NCBI GenBank assembly: GCA_016800925.1
Contig: JABCPU010001188.1
Coordinates: forward strand, 1 to 13,005
Direction: 5' to 3'
Source: Suillus spraguei
Lineage: Eukaryota > Basidiomycota > Agaricomycetes > Boletales > Suillaceae
DNA length: 13,005 nucleotides
Positions 1 to 8,746 of this stretch are shown here, in pieces. Within the stretch, counting starts at the first letter, position 1, and each line of letters opens with the position of its first letter. The notes beneath the pieces were generated by a model. That model was not told where the DNA came from and searched no databases. It saw nothing but the letters and a program-made list of their open reading frames with translations. Position numbers and translations under genes: made by a program.

Positions 1-40
1 TATCAGAGATATGTTAGGGACCAAAGTGTCAGTGGAGGGT

Positions 41-690
41 TCAGATTTGGTCAGAGGAGGAGTCTCTGCCACGGATGGGATGCTCTGAGGCAACGGAGAT
101 ATTGGAGGGGAGGATTCCTCCTTGGATAGAATATCTGGAGGTAACGGAGGTGTCGGATTGGAATTTCCTGCCACGGATGGTGTGTCTGGAGCAGTGATGT
201 GCGGATGGGGTCAATGGCATTCCCTGTACAGTAGTTTGGAACTCGATGCTGCCCAATACCCAGTCAATCAACGGATTGTGTCGGGTGAGCCAGCTATATC
301 CGAGAATGATATAACATGAGGAATCCAAAGGGGTAATGTAGAACATGTCGGAGGTGATTACACCGGAGGAGAATCGGACGGATAAGTTTATGGCTTCAAC
401 AATATTGTTATTGCATGTACCATCAAACAAACAGAGCAGAAGCAGAGGAATCTGATAGGTAGGAATTTTATGTTTTTGGACAAAATCAGTGTCTACGAAG
501 CAGTGGAGGAGCCACAGTCTATGAGGGCCAGAAAGTCAGATATATTGGAGAAAGACGGAAGAGAGACATATGGACACAGAGAGTTTGGATCAGGAAGAGT
601 TACAGCATTGAGTCGTAGCTCTGTTGTACAGATTGGGCCAATGCGACCCTCATCCCGCACAAAGTCAGGAGAGTTGCGGACTAATTTTTT
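41..690 (-). pseudogene. Ty3/gypsy gag-pol fragment covering the aspartic protease, decayed
   Basis: This is the protease segment of a Ty3/gypsy polyprotein; the intact enzyme cleaves Gag-Pol in the particle. Reading leftward, a linker leads into the active-site motif DCGSST, with the catalytic Asp codon at 517-519. The usual DSG/DTG is here DCG. The frame then jumps near 500-505, where one base appears to be missing, and continues as DFVQKHKIPT, LFDGT and ILGYSWLTRHNPLIDW, all typical of basidiomycete gypsy proteases. The C-terminal stretch is a low-complexity linker made of three 17-residue repeats, ending at a stop at 41-43. Another frameshift is likely near 685, in an A-run. There is no reverse transcriptase downstream: the fragment simply ends near the left edge. 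It is a relic and not a functional gene. The protease call is strong; the exact right end is uncertain. Confidence 0.8.
62..210. repeat. Three tandem units of about 51 bp in the protease linker
   Basis: Three diverged copies start near 62, 112 and 163. Each carries a CCACGGATGG- or CCTTGGATAG-like core followed by TCTGGAGG- and ACGGAG-like blocks. Because 51 is divisible by three, they encode three degenerate 17-residue repeats on the minus strand (SRHTIRGR, SRYSIQGG, SEHPIRGR starts). Confidence 0.6.
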
Positions 691-732
691 GCCTCATCCG
701 AGGCTTCAGGTTCAGTTTCCGGAGTGAGCACA

Positions 733-1492
733 GTAGCAGGGCCTTTGGCAGCATGCAAAGTGGATTTGGTGCAGGGGATATGACCTATGTCAAAGAATAT
801 GTCAGATCCTGCACATCCTGCGCCCAAGCCAAAGTTCCGAGACATAAACCCTATTGATTACTCAAGCAACTCCCCATCCCAGAGAAACCTTGGAATTCCA
901 TCTCTATGGATTTCATTGAGCAACTTCTGGACTCATCCGGCTATACAGCCATCCTCATCATTATAGATTGCCTATCCAAGCAAGCCATATTCATCCTGAC
1001 CCATGACACCATTACTTCTCCAGATCTCGCCTGCCTATTTCTCCTCCATGTATTCTCCAAGCATGGTGTTCCGTCCCATGTAACCTCAGATCAAGGAACA
1101 GAGTTCGTATCCCACTTCTTCTGTTCCTTAGGAAAGGCATTAGACATGGTCCTACACTTCACATACGGATATCATCTGGAAGGGATGGACAAACAGAACA
1201 TGCAAACCAAATGCTGGAACAGTACCTCCGGATCTACTGCAACTATCAGCAGGACAACTGGTCCGAGCTACTGCCCCTCACAGAGTTTGCATACAATAAT
1301 GCTCCAAGTGCTACTACCGGAGTTTCACCTTTCTTTGCCAATAAAGGTTATCATCCGAACATTTCCATTCATCCGGAACGTGACTTATCCTCCATCCATG
1401 CCCAGGAATATGCCCTAGACCTTAATGAACTTCACCAGTTTCTTCAAGTAGAGATGTCCAAAGCCCAGAAACGCTATCAAGGACCTGCAAAC
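733..1492 (+). pseudogene. Ty3/gypsy integrase fragment, decayed
   Basis: This is a relic of the retroelement integrase that inserts cDNA into the host genome. The zinc-binding module survives as YVKEYVRSCTSCAQAK (about 788-835). After an in-frame TGA at 855-857 the catalytic core follows: SMDFIEQL (first Asp, about 909), VTSDQGTEF (second Asp, about 1090), then LEQYLRIYC (catalytic Glu region, about 1214). One base is missing near 1184-1187, where the frame moves from the one used at 906 to the one used at 1211 inside the conserved GYHPEGDGQTE block. Homology stops at KAQKRYQGPAN, about 1492, before the C-terminal domain. The extreme 5' part (733-785) is garbled across two frames. Several positions that are normally Arg read Cys, His or Gln, consistent with CpG decay. 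It is not functional. Confidence 0.85.
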
Positions 1493-1594
1493 ACATATTA
1501 CAGTGAACTATCTCTGTATTATACGAGTGAACGGACGTGCATAATATCCCGTATGATATGGGCCAGCAGACCATGGGCCCATGGTAGAAATATC

Positions 1595-1960
1595 CTCGTT
1601 GATGACGGATGGGCTGGAGGAATATTATTCCCGATGACAGTGGGTGGGCCATGCAAGGAATATGTAGAGTAGATGAGTGGGCCGATGTACATGAATATCT
1701 GGTAGACGGATGGCCGAGGTAGTTGGATATCATGTAGATGGGTGTATCAAGGTAGATGTGTATCAAATAGACAGGTATGTGAAGGGTACTTGTTATCACA
1801 TACACGGGTGGGCCCAGACACATATTAAATTAGACAGGTATTAGGCGGGTGGGCCGAGAGTGTTATATAAATATTTATTAGATGGGTGGGCTGAGGGTGG
1901 TATAAAATATAGACGGGTGGGCCCATGTGTATGATAATTGTAGACATGACGGAGCTGAGG
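1595..1960. repeat. Degenerate minisatellite, unit about 31-36 bp
   Basis: About ten imperfect units start with GA(C/T)GGGTGGGCC-like cores at roughly 1601, 1636, 1672, 1705, 1737, 1770, 1803, 1833, 1881, 1912 and 1943. The core is followed by an AT-rich tail containing TATAT/ATCATGTA. The unit at 1833 is longer, with a second core at about 1844. The array starts about 100 bp after the integrase homology ends. Open frames across it are repeat by-products. About 1493-1595 holds nothing recognisable. Confidence 0.75.
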
Positions 1961-2009
1961 GAGTTGCATATCATCCAAATCAGAGGAGGTAATAAATCAC
2001 AGTTACTGA

Positions 2010-2535
2010 GTTCCAGAGCAGCAGGTGCTGTCTTGACATGGCCTTTTATGGCGCTTATGTTGTCTTGTAGAATGTGGAAACCGGGGTGCGAGGCTTGTGT
2101 TGCCCTACAAGACACCCAGTTCTGACCCCCAAAACCAGATGAAGCATACCAAGTTCCGAGTTCCGAGACCCAGGTCTCGACACATAATTCAGTCAATACG
2201 AGACACCCAGTTCCGACCCCAAAAATTTCAGTGAAGCATACCAAGTTCCGGGAGCAGCAAGTGATCTCTTGAAATGGCCTTTATGGCACTTAGGTTGTCT
2301 TGTAGAATGTGGAAAGCGGGGTGCGAGGCTTGTGTTGCCCTACAAGACACCCAGTTACGACCCCCGAAAATCAGATGAAGCTTACCAAGTTCTGAGTTCC
2401 GAGTTCCGAGACCCAGGTCTCTGCTTGACATGGCCTTTTATGGCGCTTATGTTGTCTTGTAGAATGTGGACACCAGGGTGCAAAAAGTGGTTGCCCTATG
2501 AGATGCCAAGTTCCGAACCTGGGTCTCGACAAATG
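2010..2535. repeat. Three tandem copies of a 156-236 bp unit
   Basis: The block CTTGACATGGCCTTTTATGG and the following TTGTCTTGTAGAATGTGGA start at 2032, 2268 (with small changes) and 2424. In the first two copies this leads into GTGCGAGGCTTGTGTTGCCC, ACAAGACACCCAGTT and CCAAGTTCCGAG; the third is shorter and more diverged. A partial extra block, GACACCCAGTTCCGACCCC, sits at about 2201. I see no coding potential beyond repeat frames. Stretch 2536-2690 holds no recognisable feature. Confidence 0.8.
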
Positions 2536-3201
2536 AATATCAGATATCCAGCACACTTCCAATCATCTGGTATTTCATTGAGCAATGGATGATAATACAG
2601 CTTTGAAAGCCAACATCATCCAAGGTTCCCTTATCTGATCCTTGCTATCTCCACCCCCTTTAACACCAAAGTCTGGACATCCAGCATTCAGTGTCTGATT
2701 TCCCAATATCAACTTGCAACATGAACACTTCTTCCATGTCCACTTGTGACATAAAAATCTGGCGCACTTGGGCCCTGGCCGTCACTCATGAAGCAGGGGC
2801 ATATACCAAACAAAAATTCAATGCAGAGAAGACTGGAGGAGAACCAGTTATACCTTCTCCAAACCTGGACACTGATCTGGTGATGGCGTGCGATCGCTTG
2901 GCTGATGTACTCATAAAGGCATATAAAAATCCCAGTGGGTCTTCCTGCAGATGTTGAAAATGTGTTTGATCATTCAAATTCCTTCATGACAGTTAAGATG
3001 CAGATTGATATTGCAAGATATAGCAAATTGATATCCCCAAAGAACACTGGGCATAATGAGGAGAAAGAGGAGAAGTTGCTTGAGAGGTGTCCTCCTGGCC
3101 ATGAGGGCACAAAGTTGGTGGACAAACCTGCCACAATTATCGATGTTTCTGGTACCATCATCACATGGTACCTTCCGGACGCCCTTACTGAGACCACCCA
3201 G

Positions 3202-3258
3202 GTGCATAATGTGTAGATTGTTACTCAATGGATATTGAATATCAAATGGTACCTACAG
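3202..3258 (+). other. Inferred intron in the TET/JBP-like gene (57 nt)
   Basis: The boundaries are CAG|GTGCAT and CTACAG|AAG. Unspliced, the frame hits TAG at 3214-3216; splicing joins TETTQ directly to KEIRVATDLL in the same frame. The size is typical of basidiomycete introns. Confidence 0.7.
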
Positions 3259-3429
3259 AAGGAAATCAGGGTGGCCACCGATTTGCTGGGTCCAAGCCTC
3301 GAAAAAAGTGTAAAGGCTGATGGCAATTGGCGATATAATCAAGAATGGTTCAAACAGGGCTCGGAAAATGTTGGGTCAACTCCCGGATGCATCAATTTAT
3401 CTCCGGCATGGTTTCAACAGGGCCACGAG

Positions 3430-3480
3430 GTAGGATGTGATGAGATGGTGATTTCTGGAGTCAAACTCACCAATCCATAG
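3430..3480 (+). other. Inferred intron in the TET/JBP-like gene (51 nt)
   Basis: The boundaries are GAG|GTAGGA and CCATAG|AAT. The acceptor itself supplies the in-frame TAG at 3478-3480 that otherwise breaks the gene. Splicing joins WFQQGHE to NLSDPEVSTSLKG, which follows the family pattern. Confidence 0.72.
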
Positions 3481-4105
3481 AATCTGTCAGATCCGGAGGT
3501 ATCCACATCATTGAAGGGACCCTCCTCTGAGAATATCCTGAAAGCTATTGCAAGGCCGGCAGCCATCGCATCGGCGGCACTCAGGGTCATGCATCCTCAG
3601 CAGTATTTTGCAGGGTTACGAGCCTTGTCACACCTCGGAGATAAGGCACTGAGCAAGGAACTGCCACAGATGCCAGAGACCCTGCAGTACTGGGCATCCA
3701 TGTTTAACAGCCTCTCCATCATTTCCAATTGGGAAACCCCCAATCATCGAGACCATTTATCGATTCCTGAATGCTTTGATATTCTCACCACCATGGGGAA
3801 CTATTCTAAAGCTCAGATGAGTATGCCAAGCCTTCAGCTGGAATTCAGGTATGATTCCGGCTGTATGATTGCATTTTCGGGAAGAATTGTGAGACATGGG
3901 GTTGATGGAGTGGAAGGGGATTGGATTGCTTGGGCATGGTATATGAGGATTCTGTGCACATTTATGCCGGGGTTCCCTCATGTGGATGGGCTATGGTCGA
4001 AGGCTGCATACTAACCACGGTGTGAAAGATCAAAGAAGTTGAAAGAGTTGTTACCCATGTTAGTAGCAACACACGAATACCATGTACCAATTAGAGCATC
4101 AACAG

Positions 4106-5475
4106 TTCTGGAACTCAAGTCGGAAGTCGAGTTCCATGAATTGAGTCCCTAACCCTGAGTATCTCAGGACTTGGGACTTGATACTCGAAATTTGGGACTC
4201 AATGATTGATAGTCCGAATTCAGGCTTGACACTCAGGACTCAGCAAAGTGTGAGGCAGCACAATGTGAGGCAACAGACTTTGATCCACACATTTTGAGTG
4301 CTGAACACCAAACCCTGGCAGCCGGCACTCAGGACTCGGGACTGATAACAATGTGAAAAATATGAATTCACATATAGTGAGTGCCGAACCCTGAACTCCG
4401 GCAGCTGGAACTCAGGACTCAGGACTCAGAACAATGTGAAAAATGTGAATTCACATATCATAAATGCCAAACTCCGAACCCCGGCAGCCGGCACTCGGGA
4501 CTCAGAATAATGTGCAAGTCATTGATGCACACATGTTGAGGCTGAACTCCGAACCCTGGCAGCCGGCAGTCAGGACTTGGGACTCAGAACAACATGAAAG
4601 ATATTGATTCCCACATATTAAGTGCTGAATGCCGAATGCTGAACCCTGGAACCCGGCACTCGGCACTCGGCACTCAGAATCATGTGACATTTAGTGAGCC
4701 ACATATGTTGAGGGCTGAACCCTGAACCCTGGCAGCCGGAACTCGGGACTCGGGACACACAACATTGTGAATGATATTGATGCACACATGTTAAGTGCCG
4801 AACGCCGACTGCCAAGCCCCGGCACCCGGAACTTGGCACTCGGCACTCAGAATAATCCACACATGTTGGGTGCTGAACCCCGAACTCCAGCAGCCGGGAC
4901 TCGGGACTCACAACATTGTGAATGATATTGATGCACACATGTTAAGTGCCGAACGCCAACTGCCGAGCCCTGGCACCTGGAACTCGGGACTCGGGACTCA
5001 GAATAATGTGAAAGTTATTGATCCACATATGTTGAGTGCCCAACCACGAACCCTGACAGCCGGAACTCGGGACTCACAACATTATGAATAATATTGATGC
5101 ACACATGTTAAATGCCAAACGCCAACTGCCAAGCCCCGGAACCAGGAACTCGGCACTCGGCACTCAGAATAATGTGAAAGTTATTGATCCACACATGTTG
5201 AGTGCCAAACCCCACACTGTCGCACAGATATCTATTTCGTCTCGACCTTGAGTGCTGAACACCAAACCATGAAATCCGGTAGTCCACAATTTTGGGGTTC
5301 GGGGTTTGGTACCTAAGATTTGTGACTCGCCACTCAGAAATATGTGAGGCAATCTTGCCATTTGGAAGTCGAGTCCCATGAATTGAGTCCCAAACTCTGA
5401 GTACCATGGCACTTGGGCATTCGCCACTCAGCATTTGGGATTTAGGACTCTACATCCGGATCTTGAAATCCAGTC
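4106..5475. repeat. Satellite array, 75-90 bp units alternating in two types
   Basis: Twelve units can be anchored on a GTTGAGTGCTGAAC- or GTTAAGTGCCGAAC-like box at about 4298, 4381, 4463, 4540, 4622, 4712, 4795, 4870, 4946, 5036, 5112 and 5202. Each unit contains CCTGGCAGCCGG or CCCCGGCACCCGG, runs of GGGACTC/GGCACTC, and AATGTGAA...ATTGATGCACACATG. In the right half the spacing alternates (76, 90, 76, 90), giving a dimer of about 166 bp. The edges (about 4119-4175 and 5363-5418) share a related block around GAAGTCGAGTCCCATGAATT. Frames across the array are repeat by-products. Confidence 0.85.
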
Positions 5476-5504
5476 CTCGAAATCCAGAACAAAATATTCG
5501 GGAG

Positions 5505-5878
5505 TCAAGACAATAATGTCAGGACATGAGCGATGGGGCTTGGAACAACAGAAACGATGTTCCTTGCAGCTGAGTACTGCAGGAGTGGCGTAACAAATGT
5601 CTGTTGAAAATCTCAGCATTGCCCACCCAAGTCAGCCGGTCATCCAGTCATCAGTCACTTACATTGATCTCCCATTGCAGCCCAGCTTTAAAGTACATGA
5701 TCCGGGCAGAAGAGGGATGGTTGTTAGCAGCCTCCATCTGATATTGAGAGATACATGCATGGATGCGCGATGCAGCCATATTCAAAGTACAAGAAATATC
5801 TTCAAGGTTCAGCTTCATGGGTTGCCAGTGATTTCCAGTATTTAAAGTGCCAGATGTGGATGCAGGATTTTCAGGCAT
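5505..5878 (-). CDS. Possible small two-exon gene, unknown product
   Basis: I do not recognise this protein. An ATG at 5876-5878 in a favourable context (TTAGCCATGC) opens 72 codons that begin MPENPASTSGTLN and include LNLEDISCTLNMAASRIHAC. They run to a consensus donor GTAAGT with its first base at 5662. A CTGCAG acceptor near 5578 would give a second exon ending at a TGA at 5505-5507, for a protein of about 95 residues. No membrane segment or known motif is visible. It lies just downstream of the KDZ transposase stop on the same strand, so it could be a remnant of the transposon's 3' region, or part of the KDZ C-terminus through an intron I have not resolved. Only the ATG context and the splice donor support it. 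Confidence 0.25.
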
Positions 5879-6320
5879 GGCTAATGCAAGAGTGTGACAC
5901 TGGCAATGAAACTGACAGATGGTGAAGAGCTGATGATATGAGTCACTGATGGATGGATAAGAAATTCAAACTCCGACATGGGTTGACCTGGACAATTCCT
6001 GGGACTCAATGTTTGGGTGTCAAATATGCGTTTCATCAGCAAAACAAATTCATGTGCACAATCGATCAACGCGGGCTGCAGGTCTTGAAATGCTGCCTGT
6101 GCATCTTGAGCTAGTAAGGAATACATTTGAGACTGCCTTCCGGCATAGCATGCATGACCTGGAAGTTGTTTCAACAATGATTCCTGCATCCGGGCACCCC
6201 ATTGGGTTGCCTTCCACAAGAAAAAGTTGCAAGTCCAATCCATCTCTGATTGCACCAATGATATTTCTTCCATCCATCAAGCCCGTAGTGCCTTTGCCCG
6301 AAGCCAATGAACTCGGTAAA

Positions 6321-6376
6321 CTTGGGATGGGTCCTGTCAGCTCACCATGGGATATATCAAGCATGCCCGAACTCAC
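6321..6376 (-). other. Inferred intron in the KDZ gene (56 nt)
   Basis: The donor GTGAGT begins at 6376 and the acceptor CCCAAG ends at 6321. Splicing joins SWNEE to FYRVHWLRAKALR, reproducing the conserved SWMEEFYRVNWLRAKA-type block. Reading through instead gives a stop at 6357-6359. Confidence 0.85.
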
Positions 6377-7213
6377 ATTCCTCATTCCACGAATTTTCTG
6401 GACCCTCCATATCGACTTCCACTGACCAGAACCAAGCGAGGGACTCATTTGGCTGACCTCGGGCGTTTGGATCACCGATGGCAGTGCTGATTTTGAGCTG
6501 CTCGCGAAGCAGGGGTTTGTATTTCTGAAGCTGGTCTGGCCCCGGCTCAAGTTGTATCATTTGCTTCCTTGTTTTTGTATATATACTGGCATGTAGGGAT
6601 ACTGCCTGCTGCACTGATGTCACCTGGGACCACGCTCGAGTTTTTAGGGCTTGAGATTTCGCTTGCCTAACTGTTGTTTGGAACAGGATAGCCTTGTTGC
6701 ACAAGTGAATGCGGAGATTGTGCAGGGCATCATTGGCCTGCCCTTCACGAAGCGATATCTCCAACAGAATCAGATCCTCTGCCATACAGCGTCTGCAGTG
6801 TTCAACCCTGAGGTTTGATGGCAATGGAATTATGGTGAGCTCAGGTGAGTTTGTCCACGCATCAGATGTCTCGGTGAAATCTGCCAGGTCATCATTGATA
6901 TCATCAAGAATATCTATGTTCAAGTTGTCAGGATTGTCATCTGCATCAAATCCCTCTCCCAGATGCGTAAGAGCAGACCGAGTGAATTCATCTATCTGGC
7001 CTTGGATACGATCACGTTGCTGGGCGATATCTAATCTCTGTGTCTCCGTTGATTGTCTTCCAATTCTGTGGACCTCGATGAGCAATGCAATTTGAGCCTC
7101 TTCAATTGCCAATCCAATGGATATCCATGTTGCCACAGATCTGGGAGAGGGTGCTGCATGACAGGCATTACCTGCTTCTAGTAGTCTAAGCTCGATCTCC
7201 TTTTTGCTTGGTG

Positions 7214-7265
7214 CTATGTGAAAAATGAATGTGGAGCTCCACGGAGACAAAGAATGTTAACTTAC
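7214..7265 (-). other. Inferred intron in the KDZ gene (52 nt)
   Basis: The consensus donor GTAAGT begins at 7265 and the acceptor TTTTCACATAG ends at 7214. Splicing joins EINIKK to APSKKEIELRLLEA in frame, matching the usual KAPS block of KDZ proteins. Confidence 0.85.
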
Positions 7266-7376
7266 CCTTCTTGATATTGATTTCATATAAATCCATCACC
7301 ACAGGATCCCTGATTCTCTTGGACTGAGCGACCATCTCGCTGGCTAACCATTGTGTCTTTAAATTGCCAGGTGCAG

Positions 7377-7852
7377 TGTTACGAACTGGGGTGGCGTCAC
7401 CAGCAACAGTGAAAAGACACAGACGGTCTGCTGGGAAGTTCTACAATGTCCAGAAGAGGACAAGGTGAAAGTATGAGGAACGCGTTCTGAGTACTATCAA
7501 GGGTTCGGCCTCAAAGACGAGTCTAAGAGGTTCTGCGAGAATAGAGACTAAGGCTAAGGAGTGCTTAGACTTAGAGATGATTCAAGACGACTTAGGTTGG
7601 AGACCTAAGCAAAGGATGTTCCAGGTAAAACCCAGTAAGATTAAAGTAAAGTATCAAGCGTAATACAACATGCTTAAATAGGTCAATATGTGCGCACGGA
7701 CCAAGAGAGGTGTGAGAATGTAAATGCGTATCCAAAGAAGGAAGGCAACTATAGTACAGATGCGTTGAGCATATGAGTCAGAGTCATGTTATGTAATATA
7801 CAAGTAAAGGAGACAAAGATAAAAATGAATAGGGGCACATATGACTGTAACA
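7377..7852 (-). mobile_element. Solo LTR (476 bp) of the chromodomain gypsy family
   Basis: The sequence runs from TGTTACGAACT to ACTGTAACA, with inverted TGTTAC/GTAACA ends. It is flanked by perfect 5-bp duplications TGCAG at 7372-7376 and 7853-7857. It is clearly homologous along its whole length to the LTR at 9008-9481, differing at many positions (by eye, roughly 85% identical), so the two are the same family but different insertions. A TATTTAAGC core on the minus strand matches the same site in the other LTR and sets the orientation. Removing it with one duplication restores the KDZ reading frame exactly (EAA joined to PGNLKTQ), so it landed in an exon. Confidence 0.93.
7672..7680 (-). 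promoter_or_regulatory. TATA-like core of the solo LTR
   Basis: TATTTAAGC on the minus strand is conserved between the two family members (also 9305-9313), in an otherwise more variable part of the LTR. Confidence 0.4.
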
Positions 7853-8333
7853 TGCAGCTTCATCAAGTCTGTCGAAAGCCTTGCCACTTTCAGCGATGCC
7901 ATTCTTCGCCAGCTTGTATTTCCGGCAAAGAGTCCTTTTCATGCGGATCATCTTGCAGAAATTGGAATCGTTCATCTGACAATCAAGATATTCCTTTCGG
8001 TGCGGGGATGACATTCCACGAGCGGCAGGAAAAATCAGGTTGAGATGCGCCCATAGGGTCTCCATGATCTCTCCATCAATCCAGCCAATGCCTTCAATAA
8101 AATTTGAAGCATATCGGACATAGCAACTGTCCTGATGTCCATGCACATGCCACAACCCAATTCCAGGAATGATGGTCAGTTCCGGTACCATGTCAAGGTA
8201 TCGGCTTTGATCCACCCGAACACGAAAGTGCTTGTTATATTGACAATTGATGTCATAGAAGGTGACAGCCCTGGTAATGCCTTCCATGTTGTGCTGGGCA
8301 GCCTCACAAAGGGCGTAGTCGATGTTCATTTGT

Positions 8334-8386
8334 CTGCAAATGATGCATGGTCAACTAGTGAATGTTAAATGGCATGTTTGGCTTGC
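8334..8386 (-). other. Inferred GC-AG intron in the KDZ gene (53 nt)
   Basis: The donor is GAAAG|GCAAGC and the acceptor CATTTGCAG|ACAAATG. Splicing joins VDFQKGER to QMNIDYAL, the family's highly conserved block. The donor is GC in place of GT; otherwise the site fits the consensus. Reading through gives a TAA within the intron. Confidence 0.78.
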
Positions 8387-8695
8387 CTTTCCCCTTTCTG
8401 AAAATCAACCATCGAGTGAGGGACAAAGCACCCATGCCGGGCGCAGGCAACTCCCCCGATTCCTGTGGACTCGAGCTTGTGCCATGCCGCATTTGCTTGA
8501 TTAACCGCCCGGTGATTGTTGCAGCTCGATTTTTCCACCGTGTCAGCAGCCTCTGCAAGATGCATGTTATACCTGTCCTTTCTGACCATGAATCCAAGCC
8601 CATCTGAAAGCCAAACTTCATCGAGGGGATTAATGGGATGCAGGTGTTCAGCTTTGAAATTTCTGTCCATCACAAATGACTGGGTGTATTTCCAG

Positions 8696-8746
8696 CTTGG
8701 AGTTCTTATCATCGCTGAGTTCACTTCGGTATTGAACATGACTCAC
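8696..8746 (-). other. Inferred intron in the KDZ gene (51 nt)
   Basis: The donor GTGAGT begins at 8746 and the acceptor CTCCAAG ends at 8696. This removes an in-frame TGA and joins GDESLDD to WKYTQSFVMD. An alternative AG nine bases earlier (42-nt intron) is also in frame. Confidence 0.7.

Larger units (their letters stand above)
2691..4014 (+). pseudogene. TET/JBP-like 2-oxoglutarate Fe(II) dioxygenase, frameshifted
   Basis: Family members oxidise 5-methylcytosine or thymine in DNA. The frame is open from 2691 and the first ATG is at 2721 with a good context (AACATG). The order is an N-terminal region (TWALAVTHEAGAY), an extra base in the A-run 2925-2929, a middle region containing PATIIDVSGTIITWYLPDAL (about 3127-3186), and then the core. 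Removing inferred introns 3202-3258 and 3430-3480 joins all later blocks in frame: GCINLSPAWFQQGHE, ARPAAIASAALRVMHP, then the iron motif NHRDHL (His and Asp at about 3745-3753) and SGRIVRHGV with the distal His at about 3895-3897. The position expected to be the 2-oxoglutarate Arg (EGDR in relatives, from memory) reads EGDW (Trp codon 3922-3924). It ends close to the usual C-terminus, before the satellite. The family call is good. Because of the frameshift and the Trp I infer it is inactive, though sequencing error cannot be excluded. Confidence 0.72.
7372..7857. repeat. Target site duplication pair TGCAG around the solo LTR
   Basis: TGCAG occurs at 7372-7376 and again at 7853-7857, immediately outside the TG...CA ends. 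Five bases is the usual duplication length for Ty3/gypsy elements. Confidence 0.92.

Noticed and set aside
4500..5434. Several 60-110 codon frames in the satellite.
   Set aside because: They are open on both strands because the repeat unit lacks stops in some frames, and their translations are themselves repetitive.
4106..5475. Possible CRISPR array.
   Set aside because: The units are diverged tandem repeats with no constant repeat and unique spacers, and the context is fungal.
6357..6359. A stop codon first taken as breaking the KDZ gene before its C-terminal part.
   Set aside because: It lies inside a 56-nt intron with GTGAGT and AG ends that joins the conserved blocks in frame.
6050..6550. 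A 166-codon minus-strand frame overlapping the KDZ C-terminal region.
   Set aside because: It is an alternative frame across a KDZ intron and two exons. The KDZ frames carry the conserved blocks and this one has none.
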